This document shows, one piece after another, positions 17,336 through 27,142 of a stretch of DNA of 41,515 bases. The stretch spans positions 1-41,515 of the forward strand of contig JACQTY010000197.1 of NCBI GenBank assembly GCA_016210545.1, read 5' to 3'. The DNA comes from Chloroflexota bacterium. Its GTDB lineage: Bacteria; Chloroflexota; Dehalococcoidia; JACVQG01. The notes under the pieces were generated by a model, which worked only from the letters and a program-made list of their open reading frames with translations, was not told the DNA's origin and did no database searches. The position numbers and the translations under genes are program-made. The stretch's first letter is position 1. Each line of letters opens with the position of its first letter.

Positions 17336-17471
17336 TCCGATGTTTTACTCGGAGGAGCGAAGTCCCGACCAGTCGGGAACAAGTCGGGAAGGGTGGGGCG
17401 GGCAACCCCCACACCCCCAGACCCTTCACTCCCCCTTCACGGCGCCGGCCCTGTCCGAGTAAAACATCGGA
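17336..17471. repeat. 136-bp element with 18-bp perfect inverted ends
   Basis: TCCGATGTTTTACTCGGA at 17336-17353 is exactly complementary to 17454-17471. The interior is G/C-rich and includes a TCCCGAC/GTCGGGA dyad and the phrase CACCCCCAGACCC, which also appears in reverse complement at the right end of the window. A small non-autonomous mobile element is possible. Confidence 0.55.
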
Positions 17472-17688
17472 CTCCGTGCGCGGAGAGGCCCGTTCAGGAC
17501 CGAAGGGTTCAGGGCGACAGACAAACACTGGTCTCAAACTTTCGCCTGTCTTATCCAATGGCGAAAGACTGTCGTGTAATCAGATCCCGTCGAGGGAGAT
17601 CCCGATGTATCTGGATGGGTTGCCTCTTCTATCTGAAGACAATCCACGGATCATGGTGATGACCGGTATCAGTGTTCCAGATTTCAAA

Positions 17689-17730
17689 AAACCTCTGTGT
17701 CCAGCAACCCAAGATATGGGTAAGGATTAG
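17689..17730 (+). repeat. dispersed 42-bp repeat, copy A
   Basis: The copy contains the shared cores CCTCTGTGTCCAGCA and TATGGGTAAGG. Related copies lie at 20081-20124 (minus), 34721-34765 (plus) and 34467-34507 (minus). Confidence 0.6.
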
Positions 17731-17894
17731 TATGGGAGGGGGGGCTTTTTGCTGCCTGCTCTATCTGTGGGAACCCACGGATCGTGTTGCCATCGGATGG
17801 AACGGACTGTTTCGCCGTCCCAGCCCTTCGGGACTCAGGGCTTCGGCTGGCAAAGACGGGGGAAGCCTATTCTCGACACGAGTGCTGCCGGCTG

Positions 17895-19838
17895 CTAGGC
17901 TTTCGCGACGCGGCGGCGCGTGACCGTGTCCGACCTCTGCACCTGGGGGAGGTCCGCAACCACGCGAGTCCCCGATCCCGGGGCTGGCTCTATGGTGAGC
18001 CTTCCGCCGATGGCTATAGCCCGCTCCCGCATCCCAGTGAGGCCGCAGCAGACCCGGCCCATCATGGTCGCCCTGGGGTCGAAGCCCACGCCGTGGTCCT
18101 CCACCTCCAGATGGACGAGTCCCCGCCCGGTCGAGATATTCACAAAGGCTTCCTTCACTCCGGCGTAGCGGGCCACGTTCGTCAGCGCTTCCTGGATTAT
18201 CCGGTAGGCGGCCACCCTTACGTTGCCGGGTATATCCACTTCCAGCCGGTGGTGCTGGAGCACGACGCGCACCCCCGTTCGGGAGGTATAACGCTCGAAG
18301 TGCCACATCAGCGCCGGCAGCAGCCCCAGATCGTCCAGCATGGGAGGGCGCAGTTCCAGGGAAAGGCTGCGTACCTGGGTCATAAGCTCGTCCAGTATCG
18401 TCCTGGCTTCTTCCAGCTTACAGGCGGCCTGCTCGGGAGGGACACGCTGCACAGACTCGATGGAGAGCTTCAGCCCGGTGATGCACTGCCCGACCTGGTC
18501 GTGTAGCTCCTTGGCCACGAAGCGCCGCTCATCCTCCTGAGCATTGACCAGGCGGCTGGTCAGGGCCAGCAACTCCTCCTCGTGGCGCTTACGCTCGGTG
18601 ATGTCCTTGATGACAGCCAGGTACTCGTCAAAGCCCTCCAGACTGGAGTGAGAGACCAGACAGTCGGCAATCGATCCATCCGCTTTGATGACCTTCGTCT
18701 CGTAGACGCCACCCACGCCAGTCTGGATCTCCTCCCACTTCTGCTGCATATAGCCGCGCATGTCCCTGGGGATAAACTCCAGGAAATGCTTGCCTTTTAT
18801 GCGTTCAAATTTATACCCGAGGACGTCGCTCAGGGCCTTATTGGCGTACGAGACAGTCCCGTCCTTTTTGAACGTGAGGACCAGGTCCATGGAGCTGCTC
18901 AGGATAGTCTCTATGTACTCCTGACGCCTCTTTGTCTCGGTCTCGGCCCTCTTGCGATCGGTGATGTCCCGGGCAAAACCCACCACCGCTGGCTTCCCCT
19001 GGTAGGTAATTGGGGTGCCAACAATCTCGATCGGCACCTCCCGGCCGTCTTTGGAGACAGCGGTCACCTCATGGCGCCCGCGTACCTGTTCACCCTGTAG
19101 CATCTGCCGCACTACGCTGGCCACGTCCTCGCGGTCGCGGGGGTGGATGACAGCCAGGAACGAGATACGCGCAAGCTCCTCCTGTGTGTAGCCGGTTATC
19201 CGACTCCACTCCTCATTGGTAAAGAGGTGGGCGCCTTCGACGCCACCGGTATTCTGGATGACGCCGATGGCCTCGCCCATAAGGCTGCCAGCCTCTATCA
19301 GCGCCCGGTAGCGTTCTTCTGTACGCGCTGCGCTGGTAGTCTGCTCCACCAGCCGCGCGTTCGACATGGCAAGAGCCGCGGTGTCAGCCACAACGCGAAG
19401 CGTGCGTAGATGGTCTTGAATCCGGTGGGGCGTGGGCAGGTTCTCTATTTCCAGGGTTCCGGTCACGGCGTGGGCATGCACCAGAGGCAAGCCCAAATAG
19501 GAGTCCAGGCCTGACTCCCCGGTGTTGCCGACGAGGATGAGAGGCTTGACCTCCGCCACCAGCCTCCTGGCCAGGGCCGGAGAAGTAGGGATAGCAGATT
19601 CCTCACGCCCGTTGACCAGGGTTATCGCACCCCAGCCCCCCTGGTGAGACCTGTAAGACAAGCGGACCCTGGCCCCACCCGTCATTTCCCACACCACGTG
19701 CACGACTTCGCGGCATATGTTGTTGAAGTCCAAGCTGTGGCCGAAGGTGGAGAATAGCTCGGCCACCAGGGCCAGGTCAGCTTTAAGCTGCTCCAGGCGG
19801 GACTGAAGGACCTGAGGACTGTCCTGGGAAGAGTTCAA
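17895..19838 (-). CDS. GAF-PAS-PAS sensor histidine kinase, NarX/LuxR-partner type
   Basis: The 647-residue cytoplasmic kinase has a GAF domain (about 13-165), two PAS domains (about 173-298 and 303-419, each ending in a DITDRKR or DITERKR signature), then a HisKA_3 dimerisation domain with the phospho-acceptor His at 446 (AKELHDQVGQ) and a HATPase domain with EALTNVARYA, DHGVGFDP and GLTGMRERA. This class phosphorylates NarL/LuxR-type regulators, but none is encoded here, so it is an orphan. No membrane segment is present. The start is uncertain: I prefer TTG at 19838, with GGAG 8 bases upstream. The frame is open to a GTG at 19979, but those 47 residues read like translated repeat. Copies A and B of a dispersed repeat flank the gene in opposite orientation. 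Confidence 0.9.
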   Translation of the reverse strand: MNSSQDSPQVLQSRLEQLKADLALVAELFSTFGHSLDFNNICREVVHVVWEMTGGARVRLSYRSHQGGWGAITLVNGREESAIPTSPALARRLVAEVKPLILVGNTGESGLDSYLGLPLVHAHAVTGTLEIENLPTPHRIQDHLRTLRVVADTAALAMSNARLVEQTTSAARTEERYRALIEAGSLMGEAIGVIQNTGGVEGAHLFTNEEWSRITGYTQEELARISFLAVIHPRDREDVASVVRQMLQGEQVRGRHEVTAVSKDGREVPIEIVGTPITYQGKPAVVGFARDITDRKRAETETKRRQEYIETILSSSMDLVLTFKKDGTVSYANKALSDVLGYKFERIKGKHFLEFIPRDMRGYMQQKWEEIQTGVGGVYETKVIKADGSIADCLVSHSSLEGFDEYLAVIKDITERKRHEEELLALTSRLVNAQEDERRFVAKELHDQVGQCITGLKLSIESVQRVPPEQAACKLEEARTILDELMTQVRSLSLELRPPMLDDLGLLPALMWHFERYTSRTGVRVVLQHHRLEVDIPGNVRVAAYRIIQEALTNVARYAGVKEAFVNISTGRGLVHLEVEDHGVGFDPRATMMGRVCCGLTGMRERAIAIGGRLTIEPAPGSGTRVVADLPQVQRSDTVTRRRVAKA

Positions 19839-20080
19839 GATTCTTTCTCCGTTGACCCTGTCCGGGCGACCGGTTGGCGCCCGGAATACTTGCACTACTA
19901 CAGTTGTGTGAAGGATGGGGCTCCCCACCCAACTCCCCTTAGAAATTATCTCAAAAAGGGAGGCGCCACGCCTAGGCACAACCAGTAGGGCATCCCGACT
20001 TGTCGGGACTAACCTGCCGATTACTTGGGGTCGGGTTGGGAAACCCGACCTACGGGATTTTGAGATAGATTCTTAGTAAG

Positions 20081-20124
20081 CTGCCCCTTACCCATAAACG
20101 GTCTGCTGGACACAGAGGGTTTTT
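20081..20124 (-). repeat. dispersed repeat, copy B
   Basis: Read on the minus strand this copy contains CCTCTGTGTCCAGCA and TATGGGTAAGG, as in copy A. It forms the last 12 codons of the small gene at 20088-20306, including its stop codon. Next to it, 19993-20008 is a TCCCGACT/TGTCGGGA-type dyad. Confidence 0.6.
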
Positions 20125-20306
20125 GACAAAAGGCCGGTTGCGCCCTGCTTTCTGTTCATGCTGCCAACCACCAACGCGTCGACGAACTGCCGGCGCGATG
20201 CACCGTGGTAGAGGGCGTCGCGGACCAGGCTGTCCACCTGAATCCGGTCGGCGGAGTGGGGGGTGGAAAAGAAAGGTCCTTTGTAGGTGTCTATGACGAC
20301 AGCCAT
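20088..20306 (-). CDS. hypothetical 72-residue protein
   Basis: I do not recognise this protein. It starts MAVVIDTYKGPFFSTPHSAD and has no signal peptide or membrane segment. Support for a real gene is an AAGGGGGTGAG ribosome site directly before the ATG and a TTGACA/TAGCAT promoter at the right distance. Its C-terminus (KTLCVQQTVYG) is encoded by repeat copy B, so the original 3' end may have been replaced. It lies upstream of the histidine kinase on the same strand. It could also be a chance frame in repeat-rich DNA. Confidence 0.45.
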   Translation of the reverse strand: MAVVIDTYKGPFFSTPHSADRIQVDSLVRDALYHGASRRQFVDALVVGSMNRKQGATGLLSKTLCVQQTVYG

Positions 20307-20373
20307 CTCACCCCCTTCCCGGTGATTCCGCTGGGGCCGGGCCGTGTAGCCCGTAGCCGACATCACATTTTAC

Positions 20374-20403
20374 ATGCTACCCCTCGCAGGCTTTCGTTGT
20401 CAA
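20374..20403 (-). promoter_or_regulatory. promoter for the 72-residue gene
   Basis: On the minus strand TTGACA (20403-20398) is followed after 18 bases by TAGCAT (20379-20374). The predicted transcript start is about 60 bases before the ATG at 20306. Confidence 0.45.
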
Positions 20404-20710
20404 ATTCACAATACCCATGCGTGCAGCAAGAAAAGTAGTAGTGCACTACTTGCGCCAGAGCCTCAGATTCATTCCTGCGTGTCCGGCCAAGAAAATAGTG
20501 GAACGAGTGGTCTCAGACCCGCCAGGGGAACCACTGCACGGTCTCCCCCTGGATTCCGGCTCGGAGGCCGGAATGACAGGTGGTCGGAAGTTTCTTTTCA
20601 TCTGGGTCCGCTATGGACGCTGAGACCTGTTGTTGGAACAAGTGGTCTCAGACCGCCCTGGGGAGGGCGCAGTAAAACTGGCCCTCCGGATAGTCTGTGC
20701 AATCGTGAGG
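20404..20710. repeat. gap with direct repeats and a palindromic repeat
   Basis: No gene is supported. A 21-bp direct repeat with one mismatch (TGGAACGAGTGGTCTCAGACC) lies at 20499-20519 and 20634-20654. Each contains the GGTCT-C-AGACC palindrome, which recurs as GGGTCTGAGACCC near 30718. Copy 2 of the 36-bp repeat seen at 951-986 is at 20548-20583 on the minus strand. Confidence 0.6.
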
Positions 20711-20719
20711 TGCTACAAT
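20711..20719 (+). promoter_or_regulatory. extended -10 promoter, probable leaderless start of the DUF72 gene
   Basis: TGCTACAAT gives a TGn extension and a TACAAT hexamer that ends 8 bases before the ATG at 20728. That leaves no room for an ordinary leader. A GGGGTG run between them might act as a ribosome site if transcription starts earlier. Confidence 0.45.
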
Positions 20720-20727
20720 GGGGTGCG

Positions 20728-21663
20728 ATGGGTAGAGTACGTATCGGTACATGCTCGTGGACGGACCCCACCCTGCTCAAGAGCGGGTGGTATCCCCCGG
20801 GGGCAAAGACCGCCGAGACCCGGCTCCAGTTCTATTCCAGCAACTTCGACATAGTCGAGGTGGACTCCACGTATTACTCGCTCCTCCCAGAACGGACCGC
20901 CGGCCTGTGGACGCAGCGAACACCGGACGGGTTCACCTTCAACGTGAAGGCTTTCTCTCTGTTCACCCAGCACCCCACCCCGGTGAAGGCCCTCCCCAAA
21001 GAAATCAGGGCGCTGGTCCCTGCCGAACATGCCCGGCCGACGGTCTATCAGAAAGACCTGCCGGAACAGGCGGTGAAGGAACTGTGGCAGTTTTTCGCCC
21101 GGGCGCTTCTGCCGCTGGACAGCGCCGGCAAGCTGGGAGTGGTGCTTTTCCAGTTCCCTCAGTGGTTCTTCCCCGGCAAGGACTCCCTGGAGTACATCGC
21201 AAGCTGCAAAGAGAACCTGCCGCAGTACCGCATCGCCGTGGAGTTCCGCAACGGCGCCTGGCTTAGCGACAGAAACAAGGATATAACGATGGCCTTTCTC
21301 AGGGACAACGGGCTTATCTATGTCTCCGTGGACGAGCCACAGGGCTTCCGCTCGTCGGCGCCACCCATCGCCGAGGTCACTTCGGATATGGCCGTGGTCC
21401 GTTTCCACGGGAGAAACAGAGAGACGTGGGAGCAGAAGGGCATCTCGGTGGCGGAGCGCTTTGCCTACCACTACTCCAGGGAAGAGCTTCAGGAGTGGAT
21501 GCCCAGGGTCCAGGCGGCGGCCGCGGTTACCCGCGAGGTGCACGTCTTGTTCAACAACTGCTACGGCGACTATGCCGTGAGGAACGCCCGCGACCTCCAG
21601 GACATGGTACGGGACATGCAGCCGGGTCTGTTCACAGAGCAGCTCCAGGAGGAAGGTAGTTGA
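20728..21663 (+). CDS. DUF72-family protein (YecE-like TIM barrel)
   Basis: The 311-residue protein opens with RIGTCSWTDP, continues with a DIVEVDSTYY segment, and later shows VEFRNGAWL and a RFHGRN motif, the landmarks of DUF72. The family has a TIM-barrel fold; its biochemical role is not established, though it is often linked to nucleic-acid or Fe-S functions by context. The start at 20728 places the first strand right after the ATG; the open frame reaches back to 20374 through repeats that are not coding. Its TGA stop overlaps the TTG start of the next gene. Confidence 0.9.
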   Translation: MGRVRIGTCSWTDPTLLKSGWYPPGAKTAETRLQFYSSNFDIVEVDSTYYSLLPERTAGLWTQRTPDGFTFNVKAFSLFTQHPTPVKALPKEIRALVPAEHARPTVYQKDLPEQAVKELWQFFARALLPLDSAGKLGVVLFQFPQWFFPGKDSLEYIASCKENLPQYRIAVEFRNGAWLSDRNKDITMAFLRDNGLIYVSVDEPQGFRSSAPPIAEVTSDMAVVRFHGRNRETWEQKGISVAERFAYHYSREELQEWMPRVQAAAAVTREVHVLFNNCYGDYAVRNARDLQDMVRDMQPGLFTEQLQEEGS

Positions 21664-23105
21664 GTAGAAGGCCGGGGCGCAGTTCCAACCCGGGCGATGG
21701 CCCCGTCCAATTGACTTTCCTGGGCGCGGCCCAGAATGTCACCGGGTCCCAGTACCTCCTTGAGGTCGGAGACCTGCGCCTGCTGGTGGACTGTGGCCTT
21801 TACCAGGAGCGGGAACTCAAAGGCCGGAACTGGCAGCGGTTCCCCATTCCGCCGAAGACGCTGGACGCGGTGCTCCTCACCCATGCTCACCTCGACCACT
21901 GCGGGCTGTTGCCGAAGCTGGTGCATGACGGATTCCACGGCCCGGTCTATTGCACCGATGCCACCGCTGACATCGCGGAGATATCTCTCCTGGACTCGGC
22001 CCAGATCCAGGAAGAGGACGCGGAGACCAAGAGGAAACGGCACGAACGGGAGAGAAGAAGAGGGCCTTACCCTGAACTCCCTTTGTATACTACTGAGGAC
22101 GCCAGGGCGTGCTTGCCCCTGCTCTCGCCTGTCCGCTATGAACGAGCGGTGAAGCTGGCAAAGGGGGTCACGGCCACTTTTCACGACGCCGGGCACGTCA
22201 TTGGCTCCGCCATGATCCAGGTGGACATCAGCCGGAACGGGTCTACAACCACTGTTATCCTCTCCGGTGACATCGGGCGCTGGGACCACCCCATACTGCG
22301 GGACCCGACATTGTTCCCCGAGGCGGATTACGTGCTCATGGAATCCACATACGGCGACCGCCTGCACGAGGGGACAGACACCATAAAAGAGCAACTGGCC
22401 GAGGTCATAAAGTCCACACTGGCCGCCGGAGGCAACATAGTTGTGCCCAGCTTCGCCCTGGAGCGGTCCCAAGAGGTGCTGTACTACCTGAATGAACTGC
22501 TGATGGAGAAGAAGATCCCCCGCCTCAAGGTGCTGCTGGACAGCCCCATGGCCGTGAGCATCACCAACGTGTTCGGAAAGTACCCTGAACTCTTTGACGA
22601 CGAGATGAGACAGCTCCTCCAGCGAGGCAAATCGCCCTTTGAATTCCCCGGACTCACGCTGGTACGCAGTGTGCAGGAGTCGAAGGCCATAAACTTCATG
22701 AAGGAGCCGGCGATGATAGTATCGGGGGCCGGCATGTGCAATGGGGGGCGCATAAAGCATCACCTGGTGCGGAACATCACCAGGCCGGAAAGCACCATCC
22801 TATTTGTGGGCTATCAGGCGGTGGGGACACTGGGCAGACAGATCGTGGATGGCGCCAGGACGGTGCGGATACTGGGCGAGACGTACCCTGTCCGGGCGAG
22901 AATAGTCCAGATGACCGGCTTCTCGGCGCATGCCGACCGGGACGAACTGCTCCGATGGCTATCTGGCTTCCGCCGGGCGCCGAAGCGGCTATTTGTCGTC
23001 CACGGCGAGATGGAGACGGCCCGGCGCTTCGCCGACAGGGTACAGGAGAAGACCGGTTGGGATGTATCGGTGCCCGGCTACCGGGAAAGGGTTGTCCTGG
23101 AGTAG
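21660..23105 (+). CDS. beta-CASP metallo-beta-lactamase-fold RNA hydrolase
   Basis: The 481-residue protein has the metal motif HAHLDH at 75-80, H179 (DAGHVIGSA), SGDIG at 202-206, a beta-CASP insert, and C-terminal FSAHAD and VVHGE motifs. This is the layout of the CPSF73-like RNA nucleases found in bacteria, which act as endo- or 5'-exoribonucleases. It starts with TTG, preceded by AGGAGG, and overlaps the DUF72 stop (TTGA), so it should be translationally coupled to DUF72. No KH domain is present, unlike the archaeal version. Confidence 0.9.
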   Translation: MSRRPGRSSNPGDGPVQLTFLGAAQNVTGSQYLLEVGDLRLLVDCGLYQERELKGRNWQRFPIPPKTLDAVLLTHAHLDHCGLLPKLVHDGFHGPVYCTDATADIAEISLLDSAQIQEEDAETKRKRHERERRRGPYPELPLYTTEDARACLPLLSPVRYERAVKLAKGVTATFHDAGHVIGSAMIQVDISRNGSTTTVILSGDIGRWDHPILRDPTLFPEADYVLMESTYGDRLHEGTDTIKEQLAEVIKSTLAAGGNIVVPSFALERSQEVLYYLNELLMEKKIPRLKVLLDSPMAVSITNVFGKYPELFDDEMRQLLQRGKSPFEFPGLTLVRSVQESKAINFMKEPAMIVSGAGMCNGGRIKHHLVRNITRPESTILFVGYQAVGTLGRQIVDGARTVRILGETYPVRARIVQMTGFSAHADRDELLRWLSGFRRAPKRLFVVHGEMETARRFADRVQEKTGWDVSVPGYRERVVLE

Positions 23106-23115
23106 CCGTGGGCTC

Positions 23116-25145
<2,030 letters not shown>

Positions 25146-25149
<4 letters not shown>

Positions 25150-25538
25150 TCTCCGAACGCGACCTTCCAGGCAAATCTAGCGACCCAATATGATGCCAGC
25201 AGCCACACTGAAATCACGACGACGACTGCAACCCACTTCGCCTTGCTGTTAATGGGCGCAGACTGGGCCTTCTCCCTGCATTCCGCCAGGACTTCGCGGG
25301 GAATCATCCTTCGCGCCAGAACGACCCCGGCAGGAACGATAACCAGGTCGTCCAAGTACCCCAGAACAGGTATGAAATCGGGAATCAAATCTATCGGACT
25401 CAGCGCGTAGCCGATAACCAGGCACAGGAAGGCTCTGGCATACCACGGGACCCTCGGGTCCTTATAGGCCAGATAGAGGGCGTAGACCTCGGTGCGGAGG
25501 AGTTTTGCTTTTTGCTTTAGAGAAATGATGGCCTTCAT
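25146..25538 (-). CDS. YkvA/DUF1232 small membrane protein
   Basis: The 130-residue protein has the DUF1232 core LCLVIGYALSPIDLIPDFIPVLG-like segment (about 42-65), which carries the SPIDLIPD hallmark, and a C-terminal hydrophobic helix (about 102-124). The function of the family is unknown. The ATG at 25538 has no strong ribosome site; an open frame extends to 25685 but the added residues look like translated hairpin DNA. It is translationally coupled to the helicase gene. Confidence 0.82.
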
Positions 25539-25656
25539 TACGTTAAGAACCAAGTGCGCTAGACCTGACCTGATTTGGGCGACTGCTCCGTTCCGAGCGT
25601 CTTCGACCGGTCGCCCCTGCGGAGGGTAAGCGCCCCGGCCCGCGCCTCGGGCTTGC

Positions 25657-25674
25657 CCCCTTTGCGTAAAGGGG
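25657..25674 (-). terminator. hairpin after the SRPBCC gene
   Basis: A CCCCTTT/AAAGGGG stem with a 4-base loop lies 8 bases beyond the stop of the gene at 25682-26080. No T-run follows, so termination is uncertain. A similar CCCTTTACGCAAAGGG unit is found near 34436-34451. Confidence 0.35.
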
Positions 25675-25681
25675 CCAGAGA

Positions 25682-26080
25682 TCACCCATTTCCTTTTCTT
25701 GCCAGTAGCTTCTTCATGGGAGTCCAGTAGTAGTCGCGCCAGCCCTGAGTTGTCCCCTCATACTCCTCGTCGGGAACGCCGCTCTGAGTGAAGGTGAGGC
25801 GAGTCCCGCCCTCGACCTCAGCAAATCTAAACGTCGCCTTCGAGTAAACGCCTTTCGGCCACCCGCTCAACCGCCACGACTGCACGATTTTCCCATCCGG
25901 GACCAGTTCCAGATTGACGCCCTCGATATCCCCGTCATAGCAGCTAAATTTGTCGCCAACCTTGCGGCCAATCGTCGCCCTGGCCCCGGTGAACTTAGAG
26001 TGCTCTTGGGAGTCCATGAGAAGCTCATAGACATCGTGACGGCTAGCCTTGAAGGTCACTGATTGACGCACAATCTTCAT
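25682..26080 (-). CDS. SRPBCC/AHSA1-like protein
   Basis: The 132-residue single-domain protein begins MKIVRQSVTFKASRHDVYELLMDSQEHSKFTGA, typical of the Aha1-C/SRPBCC fold, and ends with YEGTTQGWRDYYWTPMKK, the usual C-terminal helix. These domains bind hydrophobic ligands; Aha1 itself stimulates Hsp90, but stand-alone bacterial members have no settled role. The start at 26080 follows an AGGAGGGG site; the longer open frame lacks one. Confidence 0.88.
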   Translation of the reverse strand: MKIVRQSVTFKASRHDVYELLMDSQEHSKFTGARATIGRKVGDKFSCYDGDIEGVNLELVPDGKIVQSWRLSGWPKGVYSKATFRFAEVEGGTRLTFTQSGVPDEEYEGTTQGWRDYYWTPMKKLLARKGNG

Positions 26081-26175
26081 GGTCCCCTCCTGCGACTTGT
26101 TTGGGTCGGGTCCTTGCCTCCCGGACCGGGGGGGGTAGCCGGCTGAAATGGCGTGCGGGGCAGCCAATTGACACT

Positions 26176-26204
26176 ATTTTAGCGCGAACGGCAGTGTTTG
26201 TCTC
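26176..26204 (-). promoter_or_regulatory. promoter for the SRPBCC gene
   Basis: On the minus strand GAGACA (26204-26199) and TAAAAT (26181-26176) are 17 bases apart. The transcript would start about 90 bases before the ATG. Confidence 0.4.
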
Positions 26205-26232
26205 TTTCGTCCGTTCTGTGACTGTTGCTTTC

Positions 26233-26261
26233 TTGACTAACGTTGGTGCTCTTGATAACAT
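26233..26261 (+). promoter_or_regulatory. promoter for the MBL-lysA genes
   Basis: TTGACT (26233-26238) and TAACAT (26256-26261) are 17 bases apart, about 30 bases before the TTG start at 26292. Confidence 0.5.
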
Positions 26262-26291
26262 GGTTTCAACTCGTGAAAGGTAGGAAAGGCC

Positions 26292-27110
26292 TTGGAGATA
26301 GCGCCCGGCATCCACTCCATCCCCTCGGTTGAGAAGCGGCACCCCGGCCTGTTCCCTCCCAACGTCTACTTGCTGCTGGGACCGGAGCCGGTGCTCATCG
26401 ATTCGGGGGAGGGCAAGGAGAAGATAGTCGGCCCGCGGGTGAAATACCTCCAGGACATGGGCGTTAAGCCCCGCTACATCCTGATAACTCACGGCCATCC
26501 CGACCACTGGGGTGGGGCGGTAAAGATCCGCGAGGTCAGCGGGGCAAAGATACTGGCCCACCGCTCGGAGAAGAAGCCTCCTGAGGGCACGCAGCCCATC
26601 GACGATGGCTTCAAATTGGAACTGGGCAAGTGGACTATCCAGGCCATCCATACGCCGGGCCACACACCGGGGAGCATCTGCTACTGGGCGCCCCAGCTTG
26701 GGGCGCTGTTCACCGGGGACTCGATATTGGGCATCGGCACCACGGTGATACGGCCCAAGGAGGGCGACATGGGCCGGTACGTGGAATCCCTCAAGAAGCT
26801 GCTGCCACTACCGTTAAAAGTGGTATATCCCGGCCACGGCCCGGCGGTTAACTCGCCTCTGCCGAAGATAGAGGAGCTTATCCGTCACCGCCAGGAGCGG
26901 GAAGTCCAGGTCATAGGCTGCCTGAAAAAGGGCGTGGACAAGCCTGATGAGCTGGTGGCGTGCATCTATCCCGAGGTCAGCGGCCGCATCAAGAAGATGG
27001 CCCTGGAACAGGTGATGGCCCAACTGGCCAAGCTGCAGCGGGAAGGTGCGGTGGTGAGGAAGGGGCGGAAGAAAGAGGAGATAAGGTACGTTTTGATACC
27101 CCAGGATTAA
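26292..27110 (+). CDS. LACTB2-like metallo-beta-lactamase-fold hydrolase
   Basis: The 272-residue protein has the metal motif HGHPDH at 67-72, then HTPGHTPGS, a TGDS motif and PGHGP, in the order seen in MBL hydrolases. A C-terminal helical domain after about residue 195 is like that of LACTB2, a single-strand endoribonuclease; other members hydrolyse thioesters or lactones. It starts with TTG after an AGGAAAGG site. The lysA gene follows after 32 bases and may be co-transcribed. Confidence 0.85.
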   Translation: MEIAPGIHSIPSVEKRHPGLFPPNVYLLLGPEPVLIDSGEGKEKIVGPRVKYLQDMGVKPRYILITHGHPDHWGGAVKIREVSGAKILAHRSEKKPPEGTQPIDDGFKLELGKWTIQAIHTPGHTPGSICYWAPQLGALFTGDSILGIGTTVIRPKEGDMGRYVESLKKLLPLPLKVVYPGHGPAVNSPLPKIEELIRHRQEREVQVIGCLKKGVDKPDELVACIYPEVSGRIKKMALEQVMAQLAKLQREGAVVRKGRKKEEIRYVLIPQD

Positions 27111-27142
27111 TCCTGCGGTATCAAACAGGAGGCTCTTAACTT

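Larger units (their letters stand above)
17292..17894. other. repeat-filled gap without genes
   Basis: No coding region is supported. The gap contains an 18-bp-arm inverted repeat (17336-17353 with 17454-17471), a CCCGAC dyad at 17363-17378 and one copy of the dispersed 42-bp repeat at 17689-17730. Open frames here lack ribosome sites and protein-like composition. Confidence 0.5.

Noticed and set aside
20374-20727. Upstream extension of the DUF72 protein
   Set aside because: The region consists of palindromic and direct repeats found elsewhere in gaps, and the family begins at the internal ATG.
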